A stretch of DNA of 64,000 bases from Cliona cf. orientalis (GCA_963930775.1 OZ005689.1:18065775-18129774); one strand, 5' to 3'. Shown: positions 1 through 12,024, numbered from the stretch's first letter. Translations and numbers: made by a program. The notes: generated by a model not told the origin, from the letters alone.

Positions 1-127
1 CTATGCTCTGTGCACATTTGCATAGCTTCTCACTGGCAATGCTGATGTTCCATTCTGCAAGCCATCTGCAGGTACTGCTGTGACTTAAATCCGTTTATAT
101 AGGATGAGTAAGCTGTATACCTCCTAA

Positions 128-720
128 CTGTACTAAGCTTGTTTCAAGGTATAGCCAAGTTTGCTTTCAAGGCTAAACCTTTCTCAAGTGGTATGTCCAA
201 AAGTTGGTTTTGTTCACTAGCTTGTAGCCCTTTCAATTCAGCTTGAAGCTGTGCTCTGGAATCCTTGTACATACTGCCTCGAATCTCTTCCAAGTCGCTA
301 CTGCGCTTGCGTACTGTCCTACTACAGGCTTCTGCCTGGCTGCTGGTACATGAGCAAGTGTAAGTGGCTGTAAGAATTAGCGTACATAATCATAGCGATA
401 ATAATACCCTTTATGTTGATATCTCACTTGTCCTACTGTAGGCAGTCAAATAGTATCTCCATGCCCACTTAACATCCATCTAACAACATTGGATGTTCAG
501 CTGTGGTTGGTGGTACTGTTAGGGGCTTGGAAAGGATGTCAGTGATGGACATGACTTCAGCTGTCCTACCCACCCCAAACTTCCTTGCTGTGTGCGGCTT
601 CAGATCACTGACTCTGACCTTCTGTTTGCAGGCCAAACAGATGATCAAGACTCCACCTAAGACCCTCAGCAGCATTTCTGGCAGTGGAAGAACCTTTAGC
701 GGGTGTGAGGCGTAGCAGCA
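128..720 (-). pseudogene. Unknown two-exon coding segment at left edge
   Basis: I do not recognise this protein. Two minus-strand stretches read as coding. The upstream one (about 720-469) contains a CxxC pair (CLAC) followed by a basic stretch (LKPHTARKF) and a segment reading SITDIL. The downstream one (about 371-165) starts after a plausible acceptor (TCTTACAG) and holds a charged, possibly coiled-coil segment (QLQAELKGLQASEQNQLL), then an in-frame TGA near 165 after which the frame continues with basic residues (TVRR). The gene would run leftwards out of the window. It vaguely resembles uncharacterised multicopy genes of sponges and corals, but that is recollection, not evidence. The splice between the two segments is uncertain because the expected donor near 470 appears altered (TTAAGT). 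Confidence 0.3.
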
Positions 721-779
721 TGGACAGCTCTCCTGGTCTTGGCATATACTAAACCATCTATTTCATGAGAGTACAGCTA

Positions 780-3179
780 AGTGTATTCACAGAATGTACC
801 AAAGAGAACGATAGGATTCGTAGGCTACATGATCAAGTGAGAGTGAAGGAAAAGTCATTACAAGTGATGCGCAAGCAGGATGATTCAAATTAGTGGCATT
901 AATCTGGATGCTGATCTCCACCACGATTTGCTATCAGTGATGAAGTCACAATCAGATCGTCCAGGAAATGATACTTTCTTGTCACTCTTCTGGCGTCAGC
1001 AAATGCAAGCTTCATCTCTTCAAAATATTAGATCATGAGGTGGCACCCTATTTTAATCAAATGGTATTTGCTCCTCTTTAGGAAGTCTAGCAGTGCTTAT
1101 GAAACCATCAGGAAGACAGGAATTCTTAAGCTTCCGTCTGGTCGAACCCTGCGTGACTACTCACATTATACTGCTTCCGTCCCGGGTTTCACAGCTGCTT
1201 CTGATGTACAACTGAAAGAAGCTAGTAGTCGTACCAAACCACAATACCTCTCACATCACGTCATTCTGCTCATTGACGAAATGTATGTCAAGGAAGGCTT
1301 GGTTTACAACAAGACTACTGGTGCATTAGTCGGTTTTATTGATCTTGGAGACATAAACAATTTCCTACATGAAAGTGCATCCTCAAAGCGCCGACCAATT
1401 GCTAAAACCGTTGCAGTGTTCATGGTCAGAGGACTTTTTTCTGACCTCGCGTTTCCTTATGCTGTCTTCCCAGCAGTTTCACTGAGTGGAAGTGACTTGT
1501 ACCCTTTGATGTGGGAGGCTATTGGTCGTCTTACCATGAACGGATATCGTGTTCACGCAGTTACAGCTGATGGTGCAAAGCCTAACCGGAAACTCTTTAG
1601 TCTTCATGATCCAAAATCAAAGCAGCTACCATTCAAGGTGGAAAACGTATTCAGTCCAGAGCATCACCCTATCTATTTCATAAGTGATCCACCTCATCTT
1701 ATTAAGACAACGAGGAATTGCCTAGCAAGTGGCAAGAGAAATTTGTGGGTAAGTTGAGCTATGTATGAGTCATGCATACTATGAGATGCACAGTTTAATA
1801 TACCCCAATTAAGATATTGCAAGTAGTTTGTTGGTCCATGACTCTCCAATTATTGGCCTATCATACCTATGATCTGTGATCACCCATACCTCTCCGATAT
1901 CCGGCACTTTAAGAACTTCAGTTGCTAGGCAATGGTCAACAAATGTTGATACAATTATGTGTGTACATGTATAAACTTATACAGTGTCAGGGGCACAACA
2001 TCTCCTTTGACCACATTGTTTAGCTGTACGAACGGAAATTTACTACAACTGCTAATTCTCCTGGACTCACACTCGTGCTGAAGCTGTCCTTTGACCATGT
2101 CAGCTTATCATCCTTTTCTAAAATGAGGGTGGATTTGGCAGCACAGGTATACATGCATGTATACATATGTATATACAGTGAGAATGTCCAATCTAGATTG
2201 TATACATTATTATGGCATTCTAATTCAGACCTTAAGTGAGAGTGTATCTCATGCTCTCTATCTGACGGGAGGGAGCAAGGCCTTTGAAACAGCCTACACT
2301 ATTGAAAAAATTGACAAATTCTTCGACGGTCTGAACGTCTCCTACAATCAAGGAAAGCTAAAGCGGAAACCTTTCCAGCAACTATACCGTTCTCCTAATG
2401 ACTTCAGATTACAGGTGAGCACAGCACCACATGTATAGGAGAAATTTGCATAAATTATTACGTGTATGCACCAGCGTTCTTTAATTAGAATTTAAATTTT
2501 TATCCAGTATCTGAGAGACTTTCTCAAGTATCTTGATGCATGGGAGAAGTCGGTGTTGAAACGACAGGGGTTCACTGCTGCCGAGAAAAAGAGAATGTTG
2601 TTAAGCCAAGAAACCCTCAGTGGAATTCGAATGACAGGTTAGTAAGGCATACATGTATATGTACATGTGTGTATATTGTGTGTATGTATACATTTGTATT
2701 ACTATCTATGGAGAATCTGACACATTCTGCAGAACTTTCAGAATTGTCCATTATATCACAGGTGTTAACTATTGAGGGGTATCTGTTAAGTAGGATTCCA
2801 CTTGACTATAATTATTATTATGACTGTATACAATATTAATAATTATGCATGTGCATTTCTTTTACCCAGTGTCATCATTTTTGGAATTGGTTCCCCTGCT
2901 GCTAAAGCTACCAGGACTACACTGCTTTCTAAGTGCTAAGCTTAACCAGGATCCACTGGAAAAGTTTTTGGAAAGGTTCGGCAGTTCGGACGAGTCAATG
3001 AAAACCCAGCTGTTTCGGAGATGTTGAAGTCTACCCAGGCTTTAAAAGTCATTGACAATATTCACCTTGATGACATCATTGGCAACTGCCGTGGTCAAAA
3101 AAGAAAAGGAATTGAAATTGAGGACGTTGACTGTAAACCTCTCCCTAAAAGATTGAGACGGCGTAGACCCTCCAAGTAA
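780..3179 (+). pseudogene. P-element-like (THAP9-type) transposase, five exons, degenerate
   Basis: This encodes a DNA transposase of the P superfamily with an RNase H-like DDE core. A coiled-coil segment at about 806-880 (RRLHDQVRVKEKSLQVMRK) precedes the N-terminal domain. The block near 1035 (MRWHPILIKWYLLLF), the catalytic region with LIDEMYVKEGLVYN near 1270 and DPPHLIKTTRN near 1690 are characteristic. Exons by splice signals: up to 1748 (donor GTAAGT), 1985-2146, 2229-2414, 2508-2637, 2870-3179. The last exon holds the typical C-terminal LSAKLNQDPLEKF, then, after a frame change near 2962, VNENPAVSEM and a basic tail. Lesions: frameshifts near 885, 1033 and 2962 and an in-frame TAG near 2022. 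No N-terminal THAP zinc finger is visible upstream. The copy is inactive but its exon structure is fully readable. Confidence 0.85.
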
Positions 3180-3239
3180 TAAAACATGTACACTGAGATA
3201 CAATTTTATTATAGTATTATTATGTAATAGAGTATGCAA

Positions 3240-4272
3240 TCATGAGTATGACAGTCTATTTATTTGTGGATTCGGCCACTGCGTCGAAGTGCTTTGGCCT
3301 TTTGGGTTCCTTTTTTGGCGCAGTAAATTTTCAGAGCACTCTTGGTCCATGTTACTAGACAGCAAACACCAGTAGAACTGCACATCGTTGTCATTTTCCG
3401 TTTCTGTGGCAACGTTTTCCCGGAAAGTTTCATTCATCTTATCAAGGTTACTCATTTGAAAGTATCTCCGTACACAATACTCAATTGCAGTGAAGCATAT
3501 GTATGCATTGTCGCTTACTCGAATTAGCCCACCTCGATCCACAGTGCAAAGCCATTCTTCCGATTCTGCCGGCTCTGTGTCATCATCGGTGTTGCATAGA
3601 TCTTTCAGTGCTAAAAATAATTCATCGTCCTTAGGGCTTGTGAGACGCTGTCTTACATTCTTTATTACATACCCTGCCACATACCTCACTGCGTTTTGCT
3701 CCTCATAACTTAGTTCATAGGGTTGAGAGTCTGTGATTGTTTCAGGTGCGGGTGAGATTTGTTCTTTGATGATACATTCCATTAATTTTGCCGTGAAATG
3801 CTGGTAGAATAGGGTGCATGTTGCCATTTTGCATGAATTTAGAAATTCTTTCCATTTTTTGAGAAACTCCTGTGAGGACCTAAGTTGGTGGAATGATGAC
3901 CACAGTTTATCCCTGTCAAGACTTTTCTTGTTGGCACACTTTACAAGAGACCTGAGCTCGCTGCAAATCCAATTTGAGAAATGATTCATGGAGGAACGAT
4001 TTCGTACATCTGATACTGCCTTCAGAAAATTATTAGACAATTGATTGAGTCTCACGCTGCCTTCGCTACCACAGTGTAAGCTTTCATCTCCTAGCAGCTG
4101 CTTGGCAACAACTGAAAGAATGCATGCTGTGGCATGTATAGTAATATTATTGTTGTAATTTTATATATATAAGTATGTCTCAGTTCCCTACGAACAATTA
4201 CAATGGGTTTATGTAACTCGCCTTTCTCGTCCACGGCGCTAGTGGAGACTGTACTACTGCTAGCAGAGGCCA
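3240..4272 (-). CDS. Uncharacterised protein, convergent neighbour of the P-like transposase
   Basis: Two exons. Exon 1 starts at the ATG at 4272 (MASASSSTVSTSAVDEK) and ends at a probable GC donor (AAAG|GCGAGT, near 4211). Exon 2 begins at about 4112 after CTTTCAG and stays open to the stop at 3240, about 290 residues. The phase joins cleanly (EK|VVAKQLL). The only motif I can name descriptively is an RYVAGYVI segment near the middle, which also appears in accessory or C-terminal regions of several transposon proteins. No nucleic-acid-binding or catalytic signature is clear. The gene lies 60 bp from the P-like transposase stop, tail to tail, so it may be a second gene of the same element or an unrelated neighbour. 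The frame is intact, unlike the transposase. Function unknown. Confidence 0.5.
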
Positions 4273-4316
4273 TTGTTGCCAACTTGAGATCGTGCGCGTG
4301 CGAAATTGGAAGATAT

Positions 4317-4384
4317 TAACCCCTTCGTCACTAAAATGTTTATTTTCAAACGTACGTCAGTGGGACGCGGAGGGTACGGGTTAA
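4317..4384. repeat. Short inverted repeat bounded by TTAACCC / GGGTTAA
   Basis: The segment begins TTAACCCCTTCG and ends GTACGGGTTAA, making a short palindrome-bounded unit just upstream of the reverse transcriptase fragment. The TTAA bounds recall piggyBac-type insertion sites. It is too short to assign. Confidence 0.3.
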
Positions 4385-4429
4385 ACATCCATTTCCAAAC
4401 CCGTACTTTACCCTTTCTACTATCTATGA

Positions 4430-5203
4430 TCGAACCTACCACCCTCTGATTGTCCCCCAGAACTGTTTTGCAATGAAGCCGAGGTGTATGATCTGATCAT
4501 TGGTCTTGATCCCGACAGGTCTACTGGCCCAGATGGTATTTCTGCAAGGATGCTGAAGGGAACTGTTGATGCTATAGTATCCAGTATTACCACATTATTT
4601 AATCTATCTCTTACCACTGGATCTTTTCCTGAATCATGGAAGCTTGCCCGTATTGTTCCAGTTCCGAAATCAGATGCTCTGAGTGCTCCTTCCAACTACC
4701 GTCCTATCTCCATCTTATCTGTTTTGAGCAAGCTCTTGGAGTGCCATGTCCATCAGATCTTACTTGACTTTCTGTGTATTAACCATCCCCTATCAATGTG
4801 TCAATGGGGATTCTTGCCTGGTAGATGTACTGCTTCTACCCTACTAACAGTTACACACGACTGGTTGCAGCAGCTTGAAGTGGGCAATAATGTGTGCTCT
4901 CTCTTCTTTGATTTGAAGAAGGCATTTGACGGTGTTCTCATCATGTTCTACTATGTAGGCTTGGAGAGATTTCAATAGACCCATGCATTGTTCAATGGAT
5001 CCAAAGTTATCTTACCTGCCGTTTACAGATTGTTGTGGTGAGGAGTCATCCCGCCTGCCTGTTGTCTCTGGGGTGCCGCAGGGTTCCGTTCTTGGCCCAT
5101 TATTATTTCTAATTTTCATCAATGAGATAGCCAATCAGGTCTCCATAGGCAGTCAGATTTCATTCTTTGCAGATGATATTGCTCTCTATAGACCCATCCT
5201 TAA
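4430..5203 (+). pseudogene. Non-LTR retrotransposon reverse transcriptase, 5' part
   Basis: This is the fingers and palm part of a LINE-type reverse transcriptase (CR1/Jockey-like). Conserved blocks read STGPDGI, PVPKSDALSAPSNYRPISIL, FFDLKKAFD, SGVPQGSVLGPLLF and the catalytic FADD near 5168. Frameshifts occur near 4930 (after KKAFD) and near 5040 (before the GVPQGS block). The element is 5'-truncated: no endonuclease domain is present upstream. The reading frame is cut at TTAA (5200-5203) by the piggyBac element and resumes in frame at 12025 (LYRPIL | NDADYF), so this and 12025-12545 are one gene. Confidence 0.9.
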
Positions 5204-5445
5204 CCCTTTAGAGCCTACGCGTATTACTGCGCCAGCCCCGCCCTGCCTGACTTTTTTACACAACGCGAGCGGATTAATGGAGGGGTGAAGGTCCATGTTT
5301 TATGACGCTTATACTTCTTCAAAGATCGACTGCGAAGGAGAATCTGTACACCACAAAGCTTCTACAATGTTAGTAGTATATCTTCAGCAGCCCTAACCTC
5401 ATCAACTTCGAAGCGCCACCTGGTAACTAATTCATGCGTGAGTAT

Positions 5446-7020
5446 CATAGAGTCGGTAGACTCTATAAGTAGGGATGGCCCGGATATGCCATAATATTAT
5501 GTGTAATACATTATAAATACCCAAATATCTCAAAATAGGTAAATTTGTGAAATTTCTAAGTGTGAAAATCAGAATCTCCAGCAAATTGTGCATCTAATAA
5601 GACCAAGATCATTCATCAAAACAATTGTATACGTCAGAACCAGATGTTAAAAAAATGGGCCATTTGTCAATCTTTCTTTCTTCTTCCTTTCTTTCTTTCT
5701 CATTTCCAGGGCTAACTCAAGACTGTCTGGACCTCCCACCTTAATTCTCATATAAATCCACTCTATTTTGTAGCGCGCAGTGCAGTGGCATGCTAATTTG
5801 GCGTTATCTCGACAGTTACATAATAGTGGGTGTGTACGGCGCATTATCGAATGGGTGTGTCTGATACGCCATTTTGTGATAATAATACGCATGCTTGGAA
5901 TATGTTGCCATGGTGAAGTCATGTGACAGCGCCTGGCCCTAGGCGCCGGCCTAGGCGAGCTAGCTAGCGCGTGCAAAAGCACGCTGGACCGATCATGGAT
6001 ATGAAGGTTCAAGGCTCGAGGCGCGGTAAGGCATTAGGCATAGGCGATTTATATAGGGTATATGTAGGTATTGTGAGACAGTTGGTATTATGGGACATCC
6101 ATATTAATGAAGATGGAAGTTTCTGTTTTGGGGGTCATTGTATTATACCTAATTAGAACTATTACCTCAGTGCTAATTATAAGTTGAATTTGCTATCCAC
6201 CTTATTTTGATATGGGTTTACGCTTTCATTGCTTAAAAATGTAGTGAAACAATGATTTTTGGTTTTTGGTGTATCAGCTTTACAAATTTGCTAATTTGGT
6301 ACATCAAACTACTTATTTTCTTGAGTTTAACACTCACTTTAAGAATGCCAACTTGGATAAGTCATCATCTTAAAACACCTCATGATAACTGCCTTTATCA
6401 GTGGGAAGGTGGTGTCTCATAATAGGGACAGGCGTCCCGTAACATGTTCAGTACTAATGATAGCAAAACAATAATTTTTAAAAAATTACATCATTTAGTA
6501 GTGAAGTTGATATTAAATTTTATAACCCATGTATTAGAGGCCATAGGCAGTCCTTAAAAGAAATACCACTTAAATTATTCCTAGAACAATTGTGTAAAAG
6601 TAGTCACAAGTTTAGTGTCTCATAACTGGGACGTGTACCCTACTCGTTAGCGCTTGCAGCGCTAGTGCTACGCAGGATTGATCATAGATACCATCATACG
6701 AAGGCACAAGGCTCGAGCAGCGGTATTAAGTGACGTATAGATCATAAAAATTATGCCGGGTAGCTAGCTGCTGCCAACAGTAAAACTTAGAACATGGTTT
6801 TCTCCCTACGCGGAAAAGTCTCATCACTACTTGGGCTGCCTAAAGCAGCCTTCTTTGTCATCCTATTCATCGTCATTGTGAACGCAAGTTAATGAGGGGC
6901 GTGGCAAAGAATTTTGCGCACGTCCCATCTTCCACTTAATCAGAAGTTGTGAGCAAACCATGTAAGATGGCATTGATAAATTACACTAAGTGCAATAAAA
7001 AAGAACAGAAACAAGTATAA
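5446..7020 (+). repeat. Dispersed repeat family A, longest copy
   Basis: The repeat begins with a small palindrome (AGAGTCGGTAGACTCT) followed by AAGTAGGGATGGC and runs through GTGTGTCTGATACGCC and TTGCCATGGTGAAGTCATG to a GAGGGGCGTGGC block near 6892. Related copies lie at 48648-49400 (+) and, reversed and shorter, at 15100-15740. No coding capacity is evident. The region 6010-6890 is AT-rich and unique to this copy within the window. Confidence 0.7.
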
Positions 7021-7032
7021 AAACAATTGAAT

Positions 7033-7702
7033 ACTAGAGCTCTATAGAGCACATACCCCGCGCGCACATTGCGCAATCTATAGATCTGCTTTTGTTGCCG
7101 CTTGGTTGTATCAAAGGCTTATAGACCCCGAGAGCCCTTGGTTTTATAAATAGCTATAGGCCTCTTGGTGATATCAGCCAAAACACCACTGACTCTCTCT
7201 CTCTACACCAAATGTAGACTAGGTACATATAGGTATCTTACAATGTTACATTCTGAATCGATGGGGCCTTGACTAGGTACATATAGGTATCTTACATTCT
7301 GAATCGATGGGGCTTTGCATTCCAGTCAGTGGATATATAGCTTACCAGCCAAACGTGTGCTACTAGCATTATTGACGACCTTTACCAGTACATAATATTC
7401 AATGTTGTGCGCATGAGCAGATAGCACAAGGCCTGCATGCATAATGCATTGAGTGGGCACTGTCGATAGGCGTGGTTACGAAGGCTAACATAAAGGCACC
7501 ATTTGTGACGCTGGTGGAACATATCCCTCGATTAGAAGCACACTGAAGCCCGTTTTTCGCCAAATTCAACTGATTCATTGTGCTTACTAGTCGCTCAGGT
7601 GCCTAGACCTCCAGATATGGCGATTTTTCTGCTAACAACGACAACAACGACAACGACGACGACACGACCGATTACTTTACCCCTTGCGCATGCGCGCGGG
7701 GT
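7033..7702 (+). mobile_element. MITE family B (CCCCGCGCGC ends)
   Basis: Starts ACTAGAGCTCTATAGAGC and ends CATGCGCGCGGGGTA, with ACCCCGCGCGCAC close to the left end forming inverted partners of the right end. It contains a conserved ACGACCTTTACC motif near 7375 and a run of ACAACGACGACGAC-type repeats near the right end. Related copies: 45376-46040 (same structure), 26665-27025 (partial), 25490-25750 (degenerate), 37850-37995 (fragment, reversed). Noncoding. Confidence 0.75.
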
Positions 7703-7705
7703 AAA

Positions 7706-8040
7706 AATTGAAGAATGAAGTAGGGATGGCAGGATCAAAAAGTACACAAACAAGAGATAATCGCATCTACTATACATCCCTACGCTTGCTTTTTGAGGGG
7801 TGCAAAAATAGCCAGTAATGCGATTGAATCAAAACTGATAAACCCGAACCATCGTGACAACTAGGGAACAACCTACACGAATATTAATGTCTCCCACATA
7901 CCGCACTCAACAAACATGTCAACCATGATTAATAGGTGTACAATAGTTGAGAAAAGCAAGCGTAGGGATGTATAGTAGATGCGATTATCTCTTGTTTGTG
8001 TACTTTTTGATCCTGCCATCCCTACTTCATTCTTCAATTT
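7706..8040. mobile_element. Inverted-repeat element family D
   Basis: Two arms of about 90 bp (7706-7795 and 7951-8040) are near-perfect reverse complements around a 155-bp spacer. Each arm runs from GAAGTAGGGATGGC to CATCCCTACGCTTGC, so each arm also has inverted ends of its own (GTAGGGATG / CATCCCTAC). A second paired copy is at 49803-50206, a single arm at 14905-15050, and a short remnant near 44413. Confidence 0.75.
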
Positions 8041-8093
8041 TATTCAATTGTTTTTATACTTGTTTACTATACAATAACCTAGGGACTATGAGC

Positions 8094-8186
8094 TTCCTAA
8101 GCTTTTCGCTTGAAGCTAACACTTCTTGGATGCTTTTGGCGTCACAAATAGAAGCGTTGGCTTCAAGCGAAGGCTTAGGAAGACGA
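8094..8186. repeat. Imperfect hairpin, arms about 35 bp
   Basis: The left arm (CTTCCTAAGCTTTTCGCTTG...) and right arm (...CAAGCGAAGGCTTAGGAAG) are inverted partners with a short loop. It lies just beyond the family D element. Function unknown. Confidence 0.6.
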
Positions 8187-8856
8187 CATAAGCTGGGATC
8201 TTGTCTGATGTACATGCAAAAAGAGTTTATTGACGTGGTATGCATGGTTGAGACAAAATAGGTGTGACTTGTACAGTTGACACAAAAAAACGATTTCTAA
8301 AGTAAGTCTTTGTAATCATACAGATAATGCGAGTACATGAGCTGAAAGTCAACTCTACTGCTGGTGCCACAGTCTAAAGCAGTCACTGCCATCATTTTTG
8401 CCTGTGAGGCAATATGGAGGGCTGCCATCACAGTCAGCACAAACCCACACTGTGTGCTTCCGACATGGAGGGGAGCGTACCTGCCTGCAGTACACACAAC
8501 GTACACTGCTGCTCAGTCTACACTAAGACCACCGGAAGTCCATATACATACAATACATTTTATGTCAACGCGCGGTTTACATGGCGCCTATGGGGGTTAA
8601 TGATATGCATGCCATGCATGTAGGGTCAAAAATAGTGCATGTCTATGTACAATTGTATCTTCTAGTGTGAGATAGCTATCGTTCTATCTCAATTACCATT
8701 GAAAAGAGGAAGAGCTGAGCTTCACATTGATACCAAAAACAAGACTAAACGTGGCGAGATGACCGATGTAGAGAGATGACAAAGATTTCGGCTGCGTATG
8801 CCTGAGGGCATCTTTGAATTGGGGGCAAATCAGTAACTATCAAACCAGCGCTAGGG

Positions 8857-9065
8857 GACCAAAATATATACTTGTAGTTCTTGGTACACTTCAGACGGAC
8901 ATGATAGACTATTAGTACCCCCTTAGCTGATCCCCCACATCAATGCCCCCCTGTACTAGTTGTACAGGGCTATACAAAAGGGGCACTCAACTGCCACCCT
9001 TGTCCCATCCTTCTGACTTCTATATACTGAGGTAATGTCAGTAGGACTAGCTAGTGTGGGATACC
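8857..9065 (-). repeat. Partial duplicate of piggyBac transposase exon
   Basis: About 205 bp here are almost identical to 9857-10066, which encodes the region around GDIDVGDQL and CTKNYKYIFWF of the piggyBac transposase on the minus strand. The copies are direct repeats about 1 kb apart, and the duplicate lacks the C-terminal continuation. A shorter repeat (GGGGGCAAATCAGTAACT) at 8817 and 9322 shows further local duplication. It is a fragment, not a gene. Confidence 0.8.
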
Positions 9066-9603
9066 AGAGCAGTTATTCCGCTGAATTCCGAGTCTTCCTC
9101 TGCCACCACGAGCGCTCTTTGAAGATCGAAAATAATTTATCACTTTAGTCTGCTCTATTTTCTTAGTAGTAGTTAACTCGACTGTCAACCAAAGAAAATA
9201 CTAAACTTTAGCTACTAAACTAGCTAGGTTATAGCTACCAACTCTTCGTCTTGAGTACTTTCTTCGTGATACTTCAACTCGCTCGTCCATTATTCGACCT
9301 TTTTTGGCTGAATGCAACTTTGAAATGGGGGCAAATCAGTAACTCTCGTTCCAGAACCAAAAATGAGGCATCGTCGATGTCTATACCATAGTGGCAGTGT
9401 ATAGCAGTAGGATGGAACAGAACTGCTCAAGGCGCTTCGAGAAACGAGCCTTCGAAAACGAGAAAAATTCATTCTGTCCTGGGTAGAGCGCGGTACACGG
9501 ATAGATATGCGGACGTATACGAGATTATTGCGTGTACCCGCGTAATACGTACGTGCGCGTGCGTAATCATACGCAGCAAAACATCATTTCCGTTTTGCCA
9601 TTA

Positions 9604-11801
9604 AACGGGGGAGGTCTTAGTGTAGACTGTGTTGGAGTGAGTAGGTAGGTGAACTGTTTGACTGGTGGGGTTAGGGTTGGGGTTGGAGGTGGGGCAAGGG
9701 CATTTCCGTGGTCGGCCTATACGCTTCCTTGACTTATAGGTCCCTATCAGCTGCTCGGCCAACTTCATCCTGAACTGTTTGAGTGTCATCGGAGTTCCTG
9801 TCTGAACATCAAACGAGTACAGGATGAAGGCATTCGTGATGGACACGTCAACCAAGAACCAAAATATATACTTGTAGTTCTTGGTACACTTCAGACGGAC
9901 ATGATAGACTATTAGTACCCCCTTAGCTGATCCCCCACATCAATGTCCCCCTGTACTAGTTGTACAGGGCTATACAAAAGGGGCACTCAACTGCCACCCT
10001 TGTCCCATCCTTCTGACTTCTATATACTGAGGTAATGTCAGTAGGACTAGCTAGTGTGGGATACCACATTCACTACTTTGTTATCCTTCCAGGCAGTCGC
10101 TATCATGTTACCACACTGGCGGAAGGTGGACTGACCACGGTCAAATCGTTTGGCCTCATCACTGATCTCGGTGGGATACTGCTTACGATTGGTAATGTAT
10201 GGTTCCACATGCATATGTACCATCTTCCAAAACCTTTGAGAGCAGAATTATTGAGGAGAAGTAGTTATCAAAGTATAGGTGATGATTGTTACCTTTGATT
10301 GACTCCGCTAACTGTAGCACAACCTTTTCCCGCAATCCTGTCCCTCTGTCACCCCCACTGGCCCCAGTGTACACATTGAAATCGTATAAGTACCCATTCA
10401 AAGAATCGGCCATTGCCCACACCTTGAAACCACGCTTGCTGGTTTTAGGGGTACCTACTGTTTCATGGAGGACCGACCTTTGAATGGGATCATGGCCTCG
10501 TCGATACTTCACGATTGGGGTAGTATACTGCTCGAAAATTCTCTTTGAGAATAGAGATGACAGGGTCTACTTTTTGGAGCCTAGAATAACCTCCTCTCGC
10601 TGGCAGGGTATCGTTATCTGCAAAGTTCAAATATCGAGCGATTTGCTCAAATCGATCCCTAGTGATTCTGTCAGCGATTGGAGAGTAGTGCAGGTACTCA
10701 CTGTTACACCAGTAATCCCTGATCTCTGGTAGCCTATTGATACCCATGAGTATCATAAAGCCAGTATTTCCTGATCTCTTCTGCATTGGTAGACCACTCT
10801 TTACCTGTGCCTTGAAGCGACTGTTCAGCATACCTGTTGGTCTCATCCACAATATGGCTTACCAGACTGTCATCAAAAAAGAGAGAAAAAAGTCCTAAGG
10901 GATCATGTGGTAGTGGTACTTATGGACCTGCTTGTTTCGACCACTCAGTATCTGTAATGGGACTTGCTTGTGTCAACCAGTCTGTAGTTAGAAATTACTG
11001 ACATAAGCATAGCTCTCTCTCTCTACTCAACACACACACGCTTACTAATAATTGCAGGTATGCGGTTGCTGTTGGACCGTTGTGCCTGGGGCTGGGAGTC
11101 GTTTGAAGCTGTAAGGTGAGGGTGATTAAATTTAATTGTAATGAAAGTGTGCATGTGTATGTCTATGTTGGAATATTTGCACACACACACCCCTGCACAC
11201 ATGTATGTATGCACACGCACATACAGATTTACTTCACATGCAGTCTTCCTCTTCTGCTATCCATTCTCAGGTATGTATATTGTAATGTACATACATGCAC
11301 ACACACATGTACGCACACACGCACACACACACACACGCACATGCACACGTACACACACACATACTTTGTGTATCGTTCTGTGTGTGAAAATTGCTTACTA
11401 CTGACACAACACATTTGAGAGTGGTGAAGACAATGGGGATGAGGCTAATCTACATGCCTGCTGGTGCCATGTCATGCCTCTCACTAAATATTATACTATT
11501 GACTATTGCAATTGTCATGCACACATCACTGCCAAGCAGGTTAGCTCATGGATGGCTCACTGGAATGGCTGGTTTCATCAGAGGAAGGGTCTTCAGCGTC
11601 CATGTCATCGGGTTCTACCTTCAAGAGAAGTTATAGCTTCAATTGTTTTTATAAAAAAATATTTTTTTCAATAATACCTCCTGAAATATCTGTGTCATAA
11701 TCATAATCTACATCCATATCTAAGTCGTCATCACTGCCTTCTGCCATGAGATTATCAAAGTCTCCACTGTCCAGGTTGTCAATGACCTCAGAGATGTTCA
11801 T
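9604..11801 (-). pseudogene. piggyBac (PGBD-like) transposase, broken
   Basis: This encoded a DDE/D transposase of the piggyBac family. The acidic N-terminus starts at the ATG at 11801 (MNISEVIDNLDSGDFDNL), and a further acidic exon (DDMDAEDPSSDETSHSSEPS) lies at 11545-11620. The core begins near 10900 (FDDSLVSHIVDETNRYAEQ) and continues as GFMILMGINRLPEIRDYW and the block ending LPARGGYSRLQKVDP. Catalytic regions are recognisable: IDEAM near 10510 (first D), YFDNYFSS near 10250 (second D) and GDIDVGDQLRGYY near 9930 (third D). The C-terminal block has WFLVDVSITNAFILY near 9850 and a basic segment but no clear cysteine-rich zinc domain. Frameshifts near 10770 and 10505 and several stops (for example after SSMKQ near 10470) make it nonfunctional. 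It is the internal gene of the TTAA-flanked element. Confidence 0.88.
11177..11365. repeat. (AC)n microsatellite tract
   Basis: Interrupted CA/CACGCA repeats. They account for apparent open frames rich in His/Thr on one strand and Cys/Val on the other. Confidence 0.9.
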
Positions 11802-12024
11802 TCTTCAGCTGCTAGCCATGGTTCATTAGTAGCCACTTGAACGCTAACCACAGTGTAAACTGGGACTGGAAGGCAGCTGCTACTTTACCGCTAACGCATA
11901 GGCTGCCTCTTGCGCTATCTAAGATTGAGATCGAGTGGGTGTTCATGCAAGTAAGGAGGGGTGTAGCTAATGAGTACATTAACGCGCACGCGCGGCGGAT
12001 ATTTCCGCTCTCGGCCCTAAAGGA

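Larger units (their letters stand above)
5204..12024 (-). mobile_element. piggyBac element (6.8 kb) with nested MITEs
   Basis: The element is flanked by TTAA on both sides (5200-5203 and 12025-12028), the hallmark piggyBac target duplication. The ends are inverted: left CCCTTTAGAGCC, right GGCCCTAAAGGA. It sits inside a reverse transcriptase gene, and removing it with one TTAA restores that frame exactly. Inside are a decayed minus-strand piggyBac transposase (9604-11801), a partial duplication of that gene (8857-9065) and several secondary insertions (5446-8190), which explain its length compared with the usual 2.5-3 kb. Confidence 0.92.

Noticed and set aside
5647..6012. 121-codon minus-strand frame
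   Set aside because: It lies in dispersed repeat family A and is not preserved in the other two copies.
11116..11418. Open frames of about 60-100 codons on both strands
   Set aside because: They are translations of the (AC)n microsatellite.
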